NCBI GenBank assembly: GCA_016866995.1 | Contig: VGKQ01000005.1 | Location: 1-53,092, forward strand | Length of the DNA: 53,092 bases | Direction: 5' to 3' | Source: Candidatus Pacearchaeota archaeon | GTDB lineage: Archaea > Nanobdellota > Nanobdellia > Pacearchaeales > GW2011-AR1 | Part shown: positions 1 through 8,445 of the stretch, piece by piece | How the letters are laid out: each line of letters opens with the position of its first letter | Position numbering within the stretch: position 1 is the stretch's first letter | Made by a program: the position numbers and the translations under genes | The notes under the pieces: generated by a model | The model's input: only the letters and a program-made list of their open reading frames with translations | Told to the model about the DNA's origin: nothing | Database searches by the model: none

Positions 1-141
1 CTGTTCTCTCTTATCGCCCTCCTTTACGATCCATTTTATCTTTTTGGTATTTAGCTTTTTCATAAGCTCTTCTTGTTTATTAGAGCTTATGTGTGTTATC
101 GAGGTAACATTATTTCTGGATAACACACATAGCTCCAGCAT
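1..141 (-). CDS. Partial hypothetical protein, N-terminal 47 residues
   Basis: An open minus-strand frame starts with ATG at 141 and runs off the left edge. It is the first in-frame ATG after a stop. The readable part is lysine-rich with no motif I recognise. Two overlapping inverted repeats (61-131) lie inside this frame, which is unusual for coding DNA. The nearby TATA box is placed for the + strand gene at 179, not for this one. It may be a real gene end or chance reading of a structured intergenic region. Confidence 0.3.
   Translation of the reverse strand, partial: MLELCVLSRNNVTSITHISSNKQEELMKKLNTKKIKWIVKEGDKREQ
61..131. repeat. Two overlapping perfect inverted repeats
   Basis: The first pair is 61-70 with 82-91 (10 bp, 11-nt loop). 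The second is 88-100 with 119-131 (13 bp, 18-nt loop). The two share bases 88-91, so both hairpins cannot be complete at once. This could be a terminator or attenuator for a transcript entering from either side, or a relic of a mobile element. Function is unknown. Confidence 0.6.
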
Positions 142-148
142 CAGATAA

Positions 149-160
149 GTTTATAAATCT
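149..160 (+). promoter_or_regulatory. TATA box for the radical SAM gene at 179
   Basis: The sequence gtttataaatct is centred about 25 bp before the ATG at 179. This spacing fits an archaeal TATA box driving a leaderless or near-leaderless transcript. Confidence 0.55.
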
Positions 161-178
161 TCATTTTTATTAATAAAA

Positions 179-1267
179 ATGATAGATTTAAATGATTTAA
201 AGAGATGGTCATATGAATTAAGATTTGATAATTCTGGAACTCTTACAAAAAGGGCTATTTCTAAAATAAAAAAATTTATTGCAATCCAAAGTTTTAAGCA
301 ATTAGGCAAAAACATTCTTTACCCAGATACTATAGGTATTGAATTGACAAATAGATGCAATTTAAGATGCATTGAATGCGCAAGAAACTATTGGGATGCT
401 CAAAAAAACAAATTTGGGGATATGTCTTTTGATTTTTTTGTAGATAAGGTAGAACCAATATTACACAAGGGTATGAATGTTCAAATTAATGGATATGGAG
501 AATCTTTGCTAAATAAAGATATATTCAAGATTTTAGATCGATGCAACAAAAAGGGTTGCTTCGTACAATTATATACTAATGGTTCTTTATTTACTCCAGA
601 AAATATTAAAAAATTAATGAGAGTAGATCAGATAGTTTTTTCTATAGACGGAATTGAGAGTTGCAAGAAAATAAGAGGGGTATCTTCTGAAAAAATATTT
701 GATAATATTCGACAGATTAATAAGATAAAAGCAAAGAAAAATCTCCTGTCTCCTACAATAGCCATAAATTTTTGTGCTATGAGAGATAATATTAAGGAAT
801 TACCCGGGCTTGTAAAGATAGCATCCACCCTAAAAATTGATTATTTCTCGGTAAGGCACCTAAATATTTATTCAAAAAATCTAATTTCACAGAGTTTACA
901 ACATAAAGATAATCTTCGGCTTGCTGAAAGGTACTTTAAAAAAGCTCAAGATATAGCAAAAAGAAATAAGCTTATTTTAAGTATTCCCCCGCTAGAAAAT
1001 AAATTTCTTTCTTGCACTAATCCATTCAATGTGGTCTGGATTAAATGGAATGGGGATGTAATTCCTTGTTGTTTAGGCATCGTTCATGAAAAAAATACAA
1101 TTAGTGTTGGTAATCTAAATAAATCTAGCTTTGATGAGATTTGGAATAATAATATGATTAATCATATAAGAAGAAGCTTGCTTGATAATAAAAATTTTCA
1201 TCCATATTGTGAGACTTGCCCTGAAAGATACTGTTGTCTTGAGTTTAATATACGGCACCTTAAATGA
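179..1267 (+). CDS. Radical SAM protein with SPASM-like C-terminal cysteines
   Basis: A 362-residue radical SAM enzyme. The CxxxCxxC cluster-binding motif is C60, C64 and C67 (RCNLRCIEC). The C-terminal third carries further cysteines: SCTNPF, then IPCC, then YCETCPERYCC. These are typical of a SPASM or twitch auxiliary Fe-S domain, so peptide or sugar-related modification is likely. The substrate is unknown. A TATA box 25 bp upstream supports this start and a leaderless transcript. The downstream 3' end abuts a decayed glycosyltransferase fragment on the opposite strand. Codon choice leans to TTA and AAA, unlike the following GT4 genes, which hints at separate acquisition. Confidence 0.85.
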   Translation: MIDLNDLKRWSYELRFDNSGTLTKRAISKIKKFIAIQSFKQLGKNILYPDTIGIELTNRCNLRCIECARNYWDAQKNKFGDMSFDFFVDKVEPILHKGMNVQINGYGESLLNKDIFKILDRCNKKGCFVQLYTNGSLFTPENIKKLMRVDQIVFSIDGIESCKKIRGVSSEKIFDNIRQINKIKAKKNLLSPTIAINFCAMRDNIKELPGLVKIASTLKIDYFSVRHLNIYSKNLISQSLQHKDNLRLAERYFKKAQDIAKRNKLILSIPPLENKFLSCTNPFNVVWIKWNGDVIPCCLGIVHEKNTISVGNLNKSSFDEIWNNNMINHIRRSLLDNKNFHPYCETCPERYCCLEFNIRHLK

Positions 1268-1414
1268 ATTATTTATATGCTTGTCAATTACAGCATCAAA
1301 CTCATGGTTTTTCCTGACATACTCATGCCCGTTTTTTCCAAGCTTTTCCCATTTATCATCTTTTAGCAGTATCGTCGCAGTTAGTTTATTTATGCATTTT
1401 TCTATGAATTTTAT
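1265..1414 (-). pseudogene. C-terminal remnant of a GT4 glycosyltransferase
   Basis: Reading the minus strand downward from 1414 (just after an in-frame TAG at 1417-1415) gives about 48 residues with KLGKNGHEYVRKNHEFD followed by AVIDKH. This matches the typical end of group-1 (GT4) glycosyltransferases, where a helix of the form LGxNGREYVxKNHxWD closes the protein. No start codon or catalytic domain precedes it, so it is a broken fragment. It touches the 3' end of the radical SAM gene and fills most of the 260-bp gap before the next gene. Confidence 0.6.
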
Positions 1415-1498
1415 CTAATCGCATTTTATATATTAATATAACCTTTCTGTTGAATATTAATAACAGAGTATTTCTTAATAGAATCTAATATCATTAAT

Positions 1499-1508
1499 CT
1501 TATAAATG
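1499..1508 (+). promoter_or_regulatory. TATA box for the GT4 gene at 1528
   Basis: The sequence cttataaatg lies about 25 bp upstream of the ATG at 1528, the spacing of an archaeal leaderless promoter. Confidence 0.5.
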
Positions 1509-1527
1509 ATATTTTTTATCCTGTTAT

Positions 1528-2664
1528 ATGAAGCATCTCTGCATAATTGAGCTAATGCCTATTCCCCAGACAATAGGAGGAGTTCCTACTCATATTCTTG
1601 AATTATCAAAAGCTCTTGCAAGAAAAGGCTGGAAAGTTTCAATAATTTCATCAAGAACAAGAGAAAAAAACAAGTTTAGAATTAAAGGAGTTGATTTTTA
1701 TCATACTGGAATTAATCACAGGAAAATTGAAGATTTTAAAGGACTCTGGAAGCCTGTTTATTTATTCTGGAGATTTTTCTTTGAGATTTTTTTTGTTCTT
1801 GACTTAATAAGATTAATTAGAAAGCTAAATCCAGATATAATAAATTCAGAGGGCTTGATTACTCATGCAATTCCTGCTGTTTTCTCAGGAAAAAGATTTG
1901 TCTGCACTGCCCATGGAATTCATTCAGATGGTTTCAGAAAACTTTACAAATTAAAGGGGCAGAATATATTTAGCATAATATTCTCTTCATTATACTACCC
2001 GCTTGAAGCTCTTTCTGCATCAAGGGCAGAAAGAGTTATCTGCCTCGGAAAAGATACTTTTGAATTTTACAGCAAGTTTGGAAAATGTATAATAATTCCA
2101 AACGGAATAGATGCAGAAAAATTCAAATTTAAAAAAGCAAGAAGAGGAAATAATTTGGTTTTTGTAGGCAGATTTACTCAGCAAAAAGCTCCTGATAAAT
2201 TAATTAGAGCGATGTCTTCTCTTCCAGAATATAATTTAGATATTATTGGCCTTGGCCCGCTGCAGGAAGAAGTGGAAAGATTATGCAGCGAGAGAAAAAA
2301 CTGCAGGATTCTTGGATATAAAACACAGGAACAGCTTCCTCAAATATTAAATAAAAAAAATTTTATTGTCATTCCTTCTGAGTTTGAGGGCCTGCCTATA
2401 GCAATGCTTGAGGCAATGGCTTGCGGATGCATTCCAATTGCAACAAAAGTTGGTGATATTGCAGATGTTATAAAAGATGGAAAGAATGGCTTTTTGCTTG
2501 AAAACAACAAGCCAGAAACAATTGTAAGAAAAATAAAATCAATAAAATCCAATCTTGAGGGAATAAGAAAAAATTCAGTCAAAACAGCTCTTGAATATTC
2601 ATGGGATAAAATTTCAGACAGATTTATAAATGTTTATGAAGAGGCAATAAATAATAAAAAATAA
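1528..2664 (+). CDS. GT4 family glycosyltransferase
   Basis: A 378-residue GT-B fold glycosyltransferase of family 4, expected to act in the cytoplasm or at the membrane face and to transfer a sugar from a nucleotide donor. The N-terminal acceptor domain has the GGVPTHILELSKALARKGW segment. The C-terminal donor domain has IPNGID, a GRFTQQKAPD segment and the E-x7-E motif at E287 and E295 within SEFEGLPIAMLEAMACG. Length is normal. It is the first of three GT4 genes in the island. The sugar and acceptor cannot be read from sequence. Confidence 0.9.
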   Translation: MKHLCIIELMPIPQTIGGVPTHILELSKALARKGWKVSIISSRTREKNKFRIKGVDFYHTGINHRKIEDFKGLWKPVYLFWRFFFEIFFVLDLIRLIRKLNPDIINSEGLITHAIPAVFSGKRFVCTAHGIHSDGFRKLYKLKGQNIFSIIFSSLYYPLEALSASRAERVICLGKDTFEFYSKFGKCIIIPNGIDAEKFKFKKARRGNNLVFVGRFTQQKAPDKLIRAMSSLPEYNLDIIGLGPLQEEVERLCSERKNCRILGYKTQEQLPQILNKKNFIVIPSEFEGLPIAMLEAMACGCIPIATKVGDIADVIKDGKNGFLLENNKPETIVRKIKSIKSNLEGIRKNSVKTALEYSWDKISDRFINVYEEAINNKK

Positions 2665-2679
2665 TCAATTAAATTATAG

Positions 2680-2795
2680 ACAAATCACACAAACCCAAAC
2701 CTTCGGTTTGGGCACGCTCATCACGAGCAATTTGGCGAGGCAAATATTTGTGCTTATATCGAGCCAGATTGCGAGCCGAGCGTGGTGTGATTTGT
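2680..2795. repeat. Structured three-way-junction intergenic element
   Basis: An 11-bp outer stem (2680-2690 with 2785-2795) encloses two arms. Arm 1 is an 8-bp hairpin, 2694-2701 with 2705-2712. Arm 2 starts directly after it, 2713-2719 with 2778-2784, and abuts the outer stem; inside it 2730-2734 pairs with 2741-2745. It sits between two GT4 genes and is more GC-rich than its surroundings. The same topology recurs at 52870-52938. It may be a structured RNA, a transcription terminator or a palindromic mobile repeat. Confidence 0.6.
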
Positions 2796-2810
2796 GAAAT
2801 AAAAAATAAA

Positions 2811-4001
2811 ATGAATAAAAAATTGAAAATAGGCTTTCTTATAACTTATTTTTATCCATTTACAGGAGGAGCAGAATCTAACTGCCTGAATCTTGCCATT
2901 GAGCTTGTAAAAAAAGGGCACGAAATTCATATATTCACAAGCGACAGGAAAAATAACAAGATTATTGAAAATCTAAAAGAAGAGTATAAAGGAATAAAAA
3001 TTCACAGATACAGGACGTGGTTTAGATACAAATACTATTTTGCCTTTTATCCTTCAATTGTTGATATTCTTAGATATAATCTTGACATTCTTCATGTGCA
3101 TACTTTTGGAATTCCCCAGCAGGATTTAGTTATTTTGCTTGAAAAATTAAAAGGAACAAAGCTTGTCTGCACGCCACATGGCCCTTTTATGGCTTTAAAT
3201 GAATCAAGCTATTCAAAATCCGCGCTAATCTTAAAAAAAATCTACATGCCGCTTATAAAATTTGTAAACAAACGCTTTGATAGAGTTATAATGGTTAATC
3301 CTTATCAATATAGCTGGATGAAAAATTTTGGAGTTAAAAAAGAGCAGATAATTTTTGTGCCGAATGGAATACAAAAATCAACATTTAAAAAAATAAGCTT
3401 GAAAAAAATAAAGCAAGTGCAAAAAAAATACAAGCTAGAAGGAAAATTTATAATATCTTATCTTGGCAGAATTCAAAAATATAAAGGACTGGATCAGATA
3501 ATAAAAATAATGCCTAATTTGTTAAAAGTCAAAAAAAACATTGTTTTTCTTGTGATTGGCGAAGATGCAGGAGACTTGTTAAGGCTTCAAGAGATTATAA
3601 AAAAGCTCAAGATAGAAAATGTAATTTTTACAGGCAAAATTCCAGAGGACGAAAGAGAAGACATTCTTGCCTTGCTTGATATTTCAGAAATATTTGTCTT
3701 TCCAAGCGAGTGGGAGGCATTTGGCATAAGTTTAATTGAGGCAATGGCGCGAGAAAATGCAGTTATATCAACAGACACAGAAGGAAGCAAGTTTCTTGTT
3801 TCAAAAGAAAATGGATTTTTGTACAAGTTTAATAATTTAAAAAACCTTGAGAAATATATTAAAATCCTGCTGACAAATGACAAATTAAGGAGAAAAATGC
3901 AGAAAGAAAACCTTAAAAAAGCCCAAGCTTTCCTCTGGGAAAAGATTGCCGTCAAGTTAGAAAAAGTTTATGAGGAATTAAATAATAACCAAAGTTTTTA
4001 A
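2811..4001 (+). CDS. GT4 family glycosyltransferase
   Basis: A GT-B fold family 4 glycosyltransferase of 396 residues. I start it at the ATG at 2811 because the 21 codons upstream fall within the structured repeat and the family consensus begins at KIGFLITYFYPFTGGAE. The donor domain carries VPNGIQ, YLGRIQKYKGLD and the E-x7-E motif in EWEAFGISLIEAMA. The second Glu is kept although the usual Gly-Leu is Ala-Phe. It lies 22 nt before a radical SAM gene in the same direction, so the two are probably co-transcribed. Donor sugar unknown. Confidence 0.88.
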   Translation: MNKKLKIGFLITYFYPFTGGAESNCLNLAIELVKKGHEIHIFTSDRKNNKIIENLKEEYKGIKIHRYRTWFRYKYYFAFYPSIVDILRYNLDILHVHTFGIPQQDLVILLEKLKGTKLVCTPHGPFMALNESSYSKSALILKKIYMPLIKFVNKRFDRVIMVNPYQYSWMKNFGVKKEQIIFVPNGIQKSTFKKISLKKIKQVQKKYKLEGKFIISYLGRIQKYKGLDQIIKIMPNLLKVKKNIVFLVIGEDAGDLLRLQEIIKKLKIENVIFTGKIPEDEREDILALLDISEIFVFPSEWEAFGISLIEAMARENAVISTDTEGSKFLVSKENGFLYKFNNLKNLEKYIKILLTNDKLRRKMQKENLKKAQAFLWEKIAVKLEKVYEELNNNQSF

Positions 4002-4023
4002 ACACCACACATAATAAGATAAT

Positions 4024-5475
4024 ATGCCAAAAAAAATTCTTGTTGTAAATCTTGGAAGTAAAAAAGGAGAAACAGTCTCAAAAGATGTGCTTTATGGTGC
4101 ATGGTGCAGGGGCAGAAAAGTGGGATTAATGGAATATCCTCCGCTTCCATTGCTTTATATAAATACGCTTCTGAATAAAAATGGATTTGAAACAGTATTT
4201 CTTGATGCGCAAGGCGAGAAAATAAGCCATTCCCAATTATTCAAGAAATTTGACTGGAAAAAAATAGATTATATTATTACTCAGACTGCAACAATGACTT
4301 TTAATGATGATATTGAATTGATGTCTGAAATAAAAAAGAAAAATCCTCAACTAAAAATAATTGTTTTTGGTTCTCATGTTACTTTTTTGCCTCAAAAAAG
4401 CTTGGAAAACAATGTGATTGATTTTGTTGTCAGAAGAGAGCCGGAATTTCCAATATTAAATCTAATTAAAGTGCTTAATTCAAAAAAAGATTTTAGCAGA
4501 ATAAAAGGAATAGCATTCAAAAAAGGGAAAAAATATATAATAAATCCTTTTGATGAGCATATGGACTTGAGTCAGCTGCCTTATCCTGACAGAGAGCCTA
4601 TATTTCATATAAATTATTACAATCCGCTTGTAAAATATAAAAACTGGACTACTGTGGAAACAACACGCGGATGCCCTTCAAAATGCACTTTCTGCACTGC
4701 TCCTTATTTTTTTGGAATAAAAATAAGAAGAAGAAGTAATGATTCAATACTTGAAGAATTAAAATATCTGAAAAAAAGAGGATATCAAGAAGTCTGGTTC
4801 AGGGATGAAATTTTTACTTTTGACAGGGAAAGAGTAAGAGAAATCTGCACAAGAATGATTAATGATAAATTAAAATTAAAATGGATATGCAATGGAAAAA
4901 TTGGTATGCTTGATAAAGAGACAATGATGCTGATGAAAAAAGCAGGTTGCAGGGTAATATTATTTGGAGTGGAATCCGGAGATCAGAAAATTTTGAATAA
5001 TATTAAGAAAGGTATAACCCTTGAAAAAGTAAGAGAAACTTTTAAATGGGCAAAGGAAGCAAAAATTGAAACCCATGCCCATTTTATGATAGGAAATCCC
5101 GGAGATAACAGGGAAACAGTCGAGAAAACAATCAAATTTGCAAAAGAAATAGATCCAGACACTGTTGCTTTTGGAATACTCACTGTTTATCCTGGTACAG
5201 AATTATTTGACACATTAAAAGGCAAGTTGAAAGATTATGATGGCACTCAGGCGAATATTGAGGTTCTTCATATAAAAAGTTTCAACAATGAGATGTTTAC
5301 TGATTTGTCTGCAGCAGAAATAGAAGAATATCTTATAAAAGCATATCAGTCTTTTTACATGAGGCCCAGATATATTATTAAGCAATTTTTTGGAATACGC
5401 TCTGTCAAGGAAGCTTATTCTCTGTTTAAATCAGGAATTGCAGTTTTCCTTTTAGTTTTACAGGGAAAAAATTAA
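4024..5475 (+). CDS. B12-binding domain radical SAM protein
   Basis: A 483-residue class B-type radical SAM enzyme. Residues about 1-200 form a cobalamin-binding Rossmann-like domain (segments DYIITQTATMTF and IIVFGSHVTFLPQ). The radical SAM core follows with C217, C221 and C224 in TTRGCPSKCTFC. Such proteins include methylases acting on unreactive carbon, for example in sugar, lipid or antibiotic biosynthesis. Its place between a GT4 and a dolichol-phosphate GT2 suggests modification of a sugar or polyprenyl carrier. The stop lies 1 nt before the next ATG, so the genes are translationally coupled. Confidence 0.88.
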   Translation: MPKKILVVNLGSKKGETVSKDVLYGAWCRGRKVGLMEYPPLPLLYINTLLNKNGFETVFLDAQGEKISHSQLFKKFDWKKIDYIITQTATMTFNDDIELMSEIKKKNPQLKIIVFGSHVTFLPQKSLENNVIDFVVRREPEFPILNLIKVLNSKKDFSRIKGIAFKKGKKYIINPFDEHMDLSQLPYPDREPIFHINYYNPLVKYKNWTTVETTRGCPSKCTFCTAPYFFGIKIRRRSNDSILEELKYLKKRGYQEVWFRDEIFTFDRERVREICTRMINDKLKLKWICNGKIGMLDKETMMLMKKAGCRVILFGVESGDQKILNNIKKGITLEKVRETFKWAKEAKIETHAHFMIGNPGDNRETVEKTIKFAKEIDPDTVAFGILTVYPGTELFDTLKGKLKDYDGTQANIEVLHIKSFNNEMFTDLSAAEIEEYLIKAYQSFYMRPRYIIKQFFGIRSVKEAYSLFKSGIAVFLLVLQGKN

Positions 5476-5476
5476 T

Positions 5477-6184
5477 ATGAAATATTCTATAGTGCTGCCA
5501 GCATATAATGAGCAAAAAAGAATTGGAATTTTTTTAGAAGAGCTAATACTATTTTGCAGGAAAAAATTGAAAGATTTTGAAATCATTATTGTTAATGATG
5601 GAAGCACAGATAATACTCTTGATGTTTTGAAAAAATACAGAAAAAAAATCAAGATTATTTCATATTCAATAAACAAAGGAAAAGGATATGCTGTTAAAAC
5701 CGGAATGCTTGCTGCAAAAGGCGACAAAATTGTTTTTTTGGACTCAGATGGAGCATATCCTCCAGAAAACATTTTAAAGATATTTTCCGCTCTTGAAAAT
5801 TATGATGTTGCAGCAGGCACAAAGCGCTCAAAAGATTCAAGATGGTACTCTTCCGAGCCTTTTCTGAGAAAATTAATGAGCTTTGTTTATAATGCATTTA
5901 TTATTATGCTTTTCAGAGAGAGAATTTGGGATGCTGGCTGCGGGATAAAAGGATTCAGGAAAAATGCTGCCAGATATCTTGCTTCAAATCTCATTTCAGC
6001 AGGATGGACTTTTGATGTGGAATTAATGGTAAGAGCTTACAGAAAAAAATATAAGATAAAAAGGATTCCTGTCAGTCTCTATTCAGTTAAAGGCTCAAAG
6101 CTGAAAATTGTAGACCCTTTGAAAATGACCTTGAACATAATAAAATTAAAATATCTTCTTGATATAAAAAATGGCAGAATTTAA
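5477..6184 (+). CDS. GT2 dolichyl-phosphate sugar synthase-like (Alg5/Dpm1 type)
   Basis: A 235-residue GT-A fold transferase. It has the N-terminal VLPAYNEQKRIG and VNDGSTDNT motifs, the metal-binding DxD as DSDG near residue 94, and the Alg5-like segment WDAGCGIKGFRK with GWTFDVELM. Family members transfer glucose or mannose from a nucleotide sugar to dolichyl or polyprenyl phosphate on the cytoplasmic face. The product would feed the GT39-like membrane transferase encoded by the next gene, which overlaps it by 14 nt. No transmembrane segment is seen. Confidence 0.85.
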   Translation: MKYSIVLPAYNEQKRIGIFLEELILFCRKKLKDFEIIIVNDGSTDNTLDVLKKYRKKIKIISYSINKGKGYAVKTGMLAAKGDKIVFLDSDGAYPPENILKIFSALENYDVAAGTKRSKDSRWYSSEPFLRKLMSFVYNAFIIMLFRERIWDAGCGIKGFRKNAARYLASNLISAGWTFDVELMVRAYRKKYKIKRIPVSLYSVKGSKLKIVDPLKMTLNIIKLKYLLDIKNGRI

Positions 6185-7658
6185 TTTTTCCCGCGAAAAT
6201 ACTTTACTTGTAATATTATTTATAATTTATCTTGCAATTTCATTCATTATTGGATTTTCACATCCGTTTTTGCTTGATGAAGGATTATATGCGCAATTTT
6301 CAAAGGCAGTAGCAGAGAACAAGCTAAATGAAGTTGTGTCAAGCATGGGAAGCTCAATGGGCCATCCTCCTCTTAATATTTTTATCAATGCTTTTTTCAT
6401 CAAGCTTTTTGGATATTCAGAGTTTTCAATGAGAATTCTTGTTATTCTTTCAGTAATAATCTTGTTTCCAGCATCATACTTCCTTGCGCGCCAGATTGGA
6501 TTTAGCAAAATAATCTCAGGCTTCTTTGCATTTCTTCTTTCATTATCTTTTCCTATTCTGAAACTGGCGCATTTTGCAATGACAGATGTGCCCGCTTTGC
6601 TTTTTATGTTATTAAGCTTTCTTTTCTTTTTAAAATACGAAAAAAACAAAAACTACTTGCTGCTTGGAGCATTATTCTGCATAATAGGATTTTTTTTCAA
6701 GCAGTATGTAATTGCCACTTCAATTTTAATCCCATATTTTTTTATAAAACAAAGAAAATTTAACTGGCAGATTATTGCTTCATGTTTGATTATTGCAATT
6801 CCATTATTTTCATGGCTGCTGTTCAACTCACATTTTTACGGCTCTTCAAAACTAGTTTCCTCTTATATAGAGCTTCAGTTTAATCCTTTAATCATGTTAA
6901 AAAAATTTGCATGGCTTCTATATATTCTTGGATTTTTTACATTTCCTTTTCTTCCATTTTTTATATCAAAAAAATCATTTAAATATTCCTGGCTTCTTAT
7001 TCTCCTTATCCCTCTTGCATTTATCTCTATAGAATTTCTTGGCTCTTCTGCAAATCCGGGCGGATACTCAATTCATGGAAGGATTCCTCTTTTTTATCAT
7101 ATTCTTCCATGGAAAATCTATCTTGCTCTTTGTTTTATCTTTTTTATTAGCCTTCTTCTGTTTATTTCAAAGCTTAATTTTTTCAGAAACAAGGAGATTT
7201 TTCTTGTTCTTGCTTCTTTTCTGATTATTTTATCATTCAGCTACAAGGCATCAGGAGGAATTTCAATAGTTGATATAAGGCACACAATTTTTCTTCTTCC
7301 TTTTATTCTGCTTCTTGCATTCAGGTTTGTAAAAATAAATTTTTATTTTTTCTTGATGTCAGCAGGAATCATAATTTATTCTGCTCTCTGGACACTCGCA
7401 CTTATTGCAACAGCAAATTCAGGATATAATGCTTCAATGTTTATTAATCAGAATATTTCCTCTGCGTTTTATGCAATGCCCCCCCTGCTTTACACAAACA
7501 ATATAAGCGTAAAAAATATTTCAGATGCAGAATACATCGTGACAGGCGAGGGCTTTTCAAGTTACAATTTGCTTGAAAACTGCACAATAATAAAAAATTT
7601 TGATTCCAAGCTTTTTGGATTTACAATAGCAAAAAGGTTTATATGTAAAAGACAATAA
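6171..7658 (+). CDS. GT39-like polytopic membrane glycosyltransferase
   Basis: A 495-residue protein with about ten to twelve hydrophobic segments. After the first membrane segment comes the acidic pair D36-E37 (PFLLDEGLYAQ), the conserved catalytic loop of GT39/ArnT/PMT GT-C enzymes, followed by the GHPPLN loop motif near residue 63. These enzymes use lipid-phosphate sugars outside the membrane. The gene overlaps the upstream GT2, which likely makes its donor. The C-terminal 80 residues are a soluble tail. Acceptor unknown. Confidence 0.8.
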   Translation: MAEFNFSRENTLLVILFIIYLAISFIIGFSHPFLLDEGLYAQFSKAVAENKLNEVVSSMGSSMGHPPLNIFINAFFIKLFGYSEFSMRILVILSVIILFPASYFLARQIGFSKIISGFFAFLLSLSFPILKLAHFAMTDVPALLFMLLSFLFFLKYEKNKNYLLLGALFCIIGFFFKQYVIATSILIPYFFIKQRKFNWQIIASCLIIAIPLFSWLLFNSHFYGSSKLVSSYIELQFNPLIMLKKFAWLLYILGFFTFPFLPFFISKKSFKYSWLLILLIPLAFISIEFLGSSANPGGYSIHGRIPLFYHILPWKIYLALCFIFFISLLLFISKLNFFRNKEIFLVLASFLIILSFSYKASGGISIVDIRHTIFLLPFILLLAFRFVKINFYFFLMSAGIIIYSALWTLALIATANSGYNASMFINQNISSAFYAMPPLLYTNNISVKNISDAEYIVTGEGFSSYNLLENCTIIKNFDSKLFGFTIAKRFICKRQ

Positions 7659-8365
7659 TGATAAATATGGAAACCTCTAAACTTAGCAAAATTTGGAACA
7701 AGCATGCAAATCAAGAAAAAAGCAAAAACTATGATTTCAGCCTTAAAAATATAAAAAAATCAGATGATTTCAATACTCAATGGCTTCTTAAACTTTCAAG
7801 GCAAAAAAAAGGAAAAAAGCTTCTTGATGCTGGCTGTGGAATTGGTTATTTTGTTACAATGGCAAGAAATCTAGGATTAAAAGCAGAAGGCATAGATATT
7901 TCTCCTGAAGCAGTAAAAATAGCAAAAAAAAGAGGAGAAAAAGTAATTCTAGGAGATTTGAGAAAAATGTCATTCAAAAGCAGAAGCTTTGACATTGTTC
8001 TTGCAGAAGGCTCAATTGAGCATTTCCCAGAAACAGAGAAGGCAATGAGTGAAATATCTAGAATTCTCAAGAAAAATGGCATTTTTATTGGAAATGTTCC
8101 CAATAAATTTACAATATTCACTATAACCAAGATTATCCAGCAGATATTTGGGATTTGGAAATGCGGTTATGAAAAATCATTCACAAAATCAAGAATAAAA
8201 AATCTCCTTGAAAAAGATTTTAGGACAATTGAGATGAAAAAATCAAAAATAGCAATTGGAACTCAGCATCCAATACTAACAAGAATAATTAGGGAAATTG
8301 ACTCTTTTTTAATGCTTTTTGGATTAGGAGGAGCTCATCATTATTTTTATTGTATAAAAAAGTAA
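7658..8365 (+). CDS. Class I SAM-dependent methyltransferase
   Basis: A 235-residue Rossmann-fold methyltransferase. Motif I is LLDAGCGIGYF (about residues 51-61), motif II the acidic end of GLKAEGIDIS, and motif IV the DIVLAEGSIEHF segment. It resembles the type 11 (UbiE/Coq5-like) group found in glycan clusters, where O-methylation of sugars is common. The start ATG overlaps the upstream TAA by one base. An alternative ATG lies three codons in. Substrate unknown. Confidence 0.85.
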   Translation: MINMETSKLSKIWNKHANQEKSKNYDFSLKNIKKSDDFNTQWLLKLSRQKKGKKLLDAGCGIGYFVTMARNLGLKAEGIDISPEAVKIAKKRGEKVILGDLRKMSFKSRSFDIVLAEGSIEHFPETEKAMSEISRILKKNGIFIGNVPNKFTIFTITKIIQQIFGIWKCGYEKSFTKSRIKNLLEKDFRTIEMKKSKIAIGTQHPILTRIIREIDSFLMLFGLGGAHHYFYCIKK

Positions 8366-8420
8366 AAATAAACAAAAAATACCAAAATGAAAAAATTAAA
8401 AATAAATTATATGCAAGAAA

Positions 8421-8428
8421 CTATAAAT
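8421..8428 (+). promoter_or_regulatory. TATA box for the GT4 gene at 8446
   Basis: The sequence ctataaat is centred about 22 bp before the ATG at 8446 in an 80-bp AT-rich gap. It suggests a new transcription unit for the GT4 and methyltransferase pair. Confidence 0.45.
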
Positions 8429-8445
8429 GTCTTGCTGGATAAAAT

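Noticed and set aside
2748-2810. 21-codon upstream extension of the second GT4 gene
   Set aside because: It falls in the structured repeat, and the family start is at 2811.
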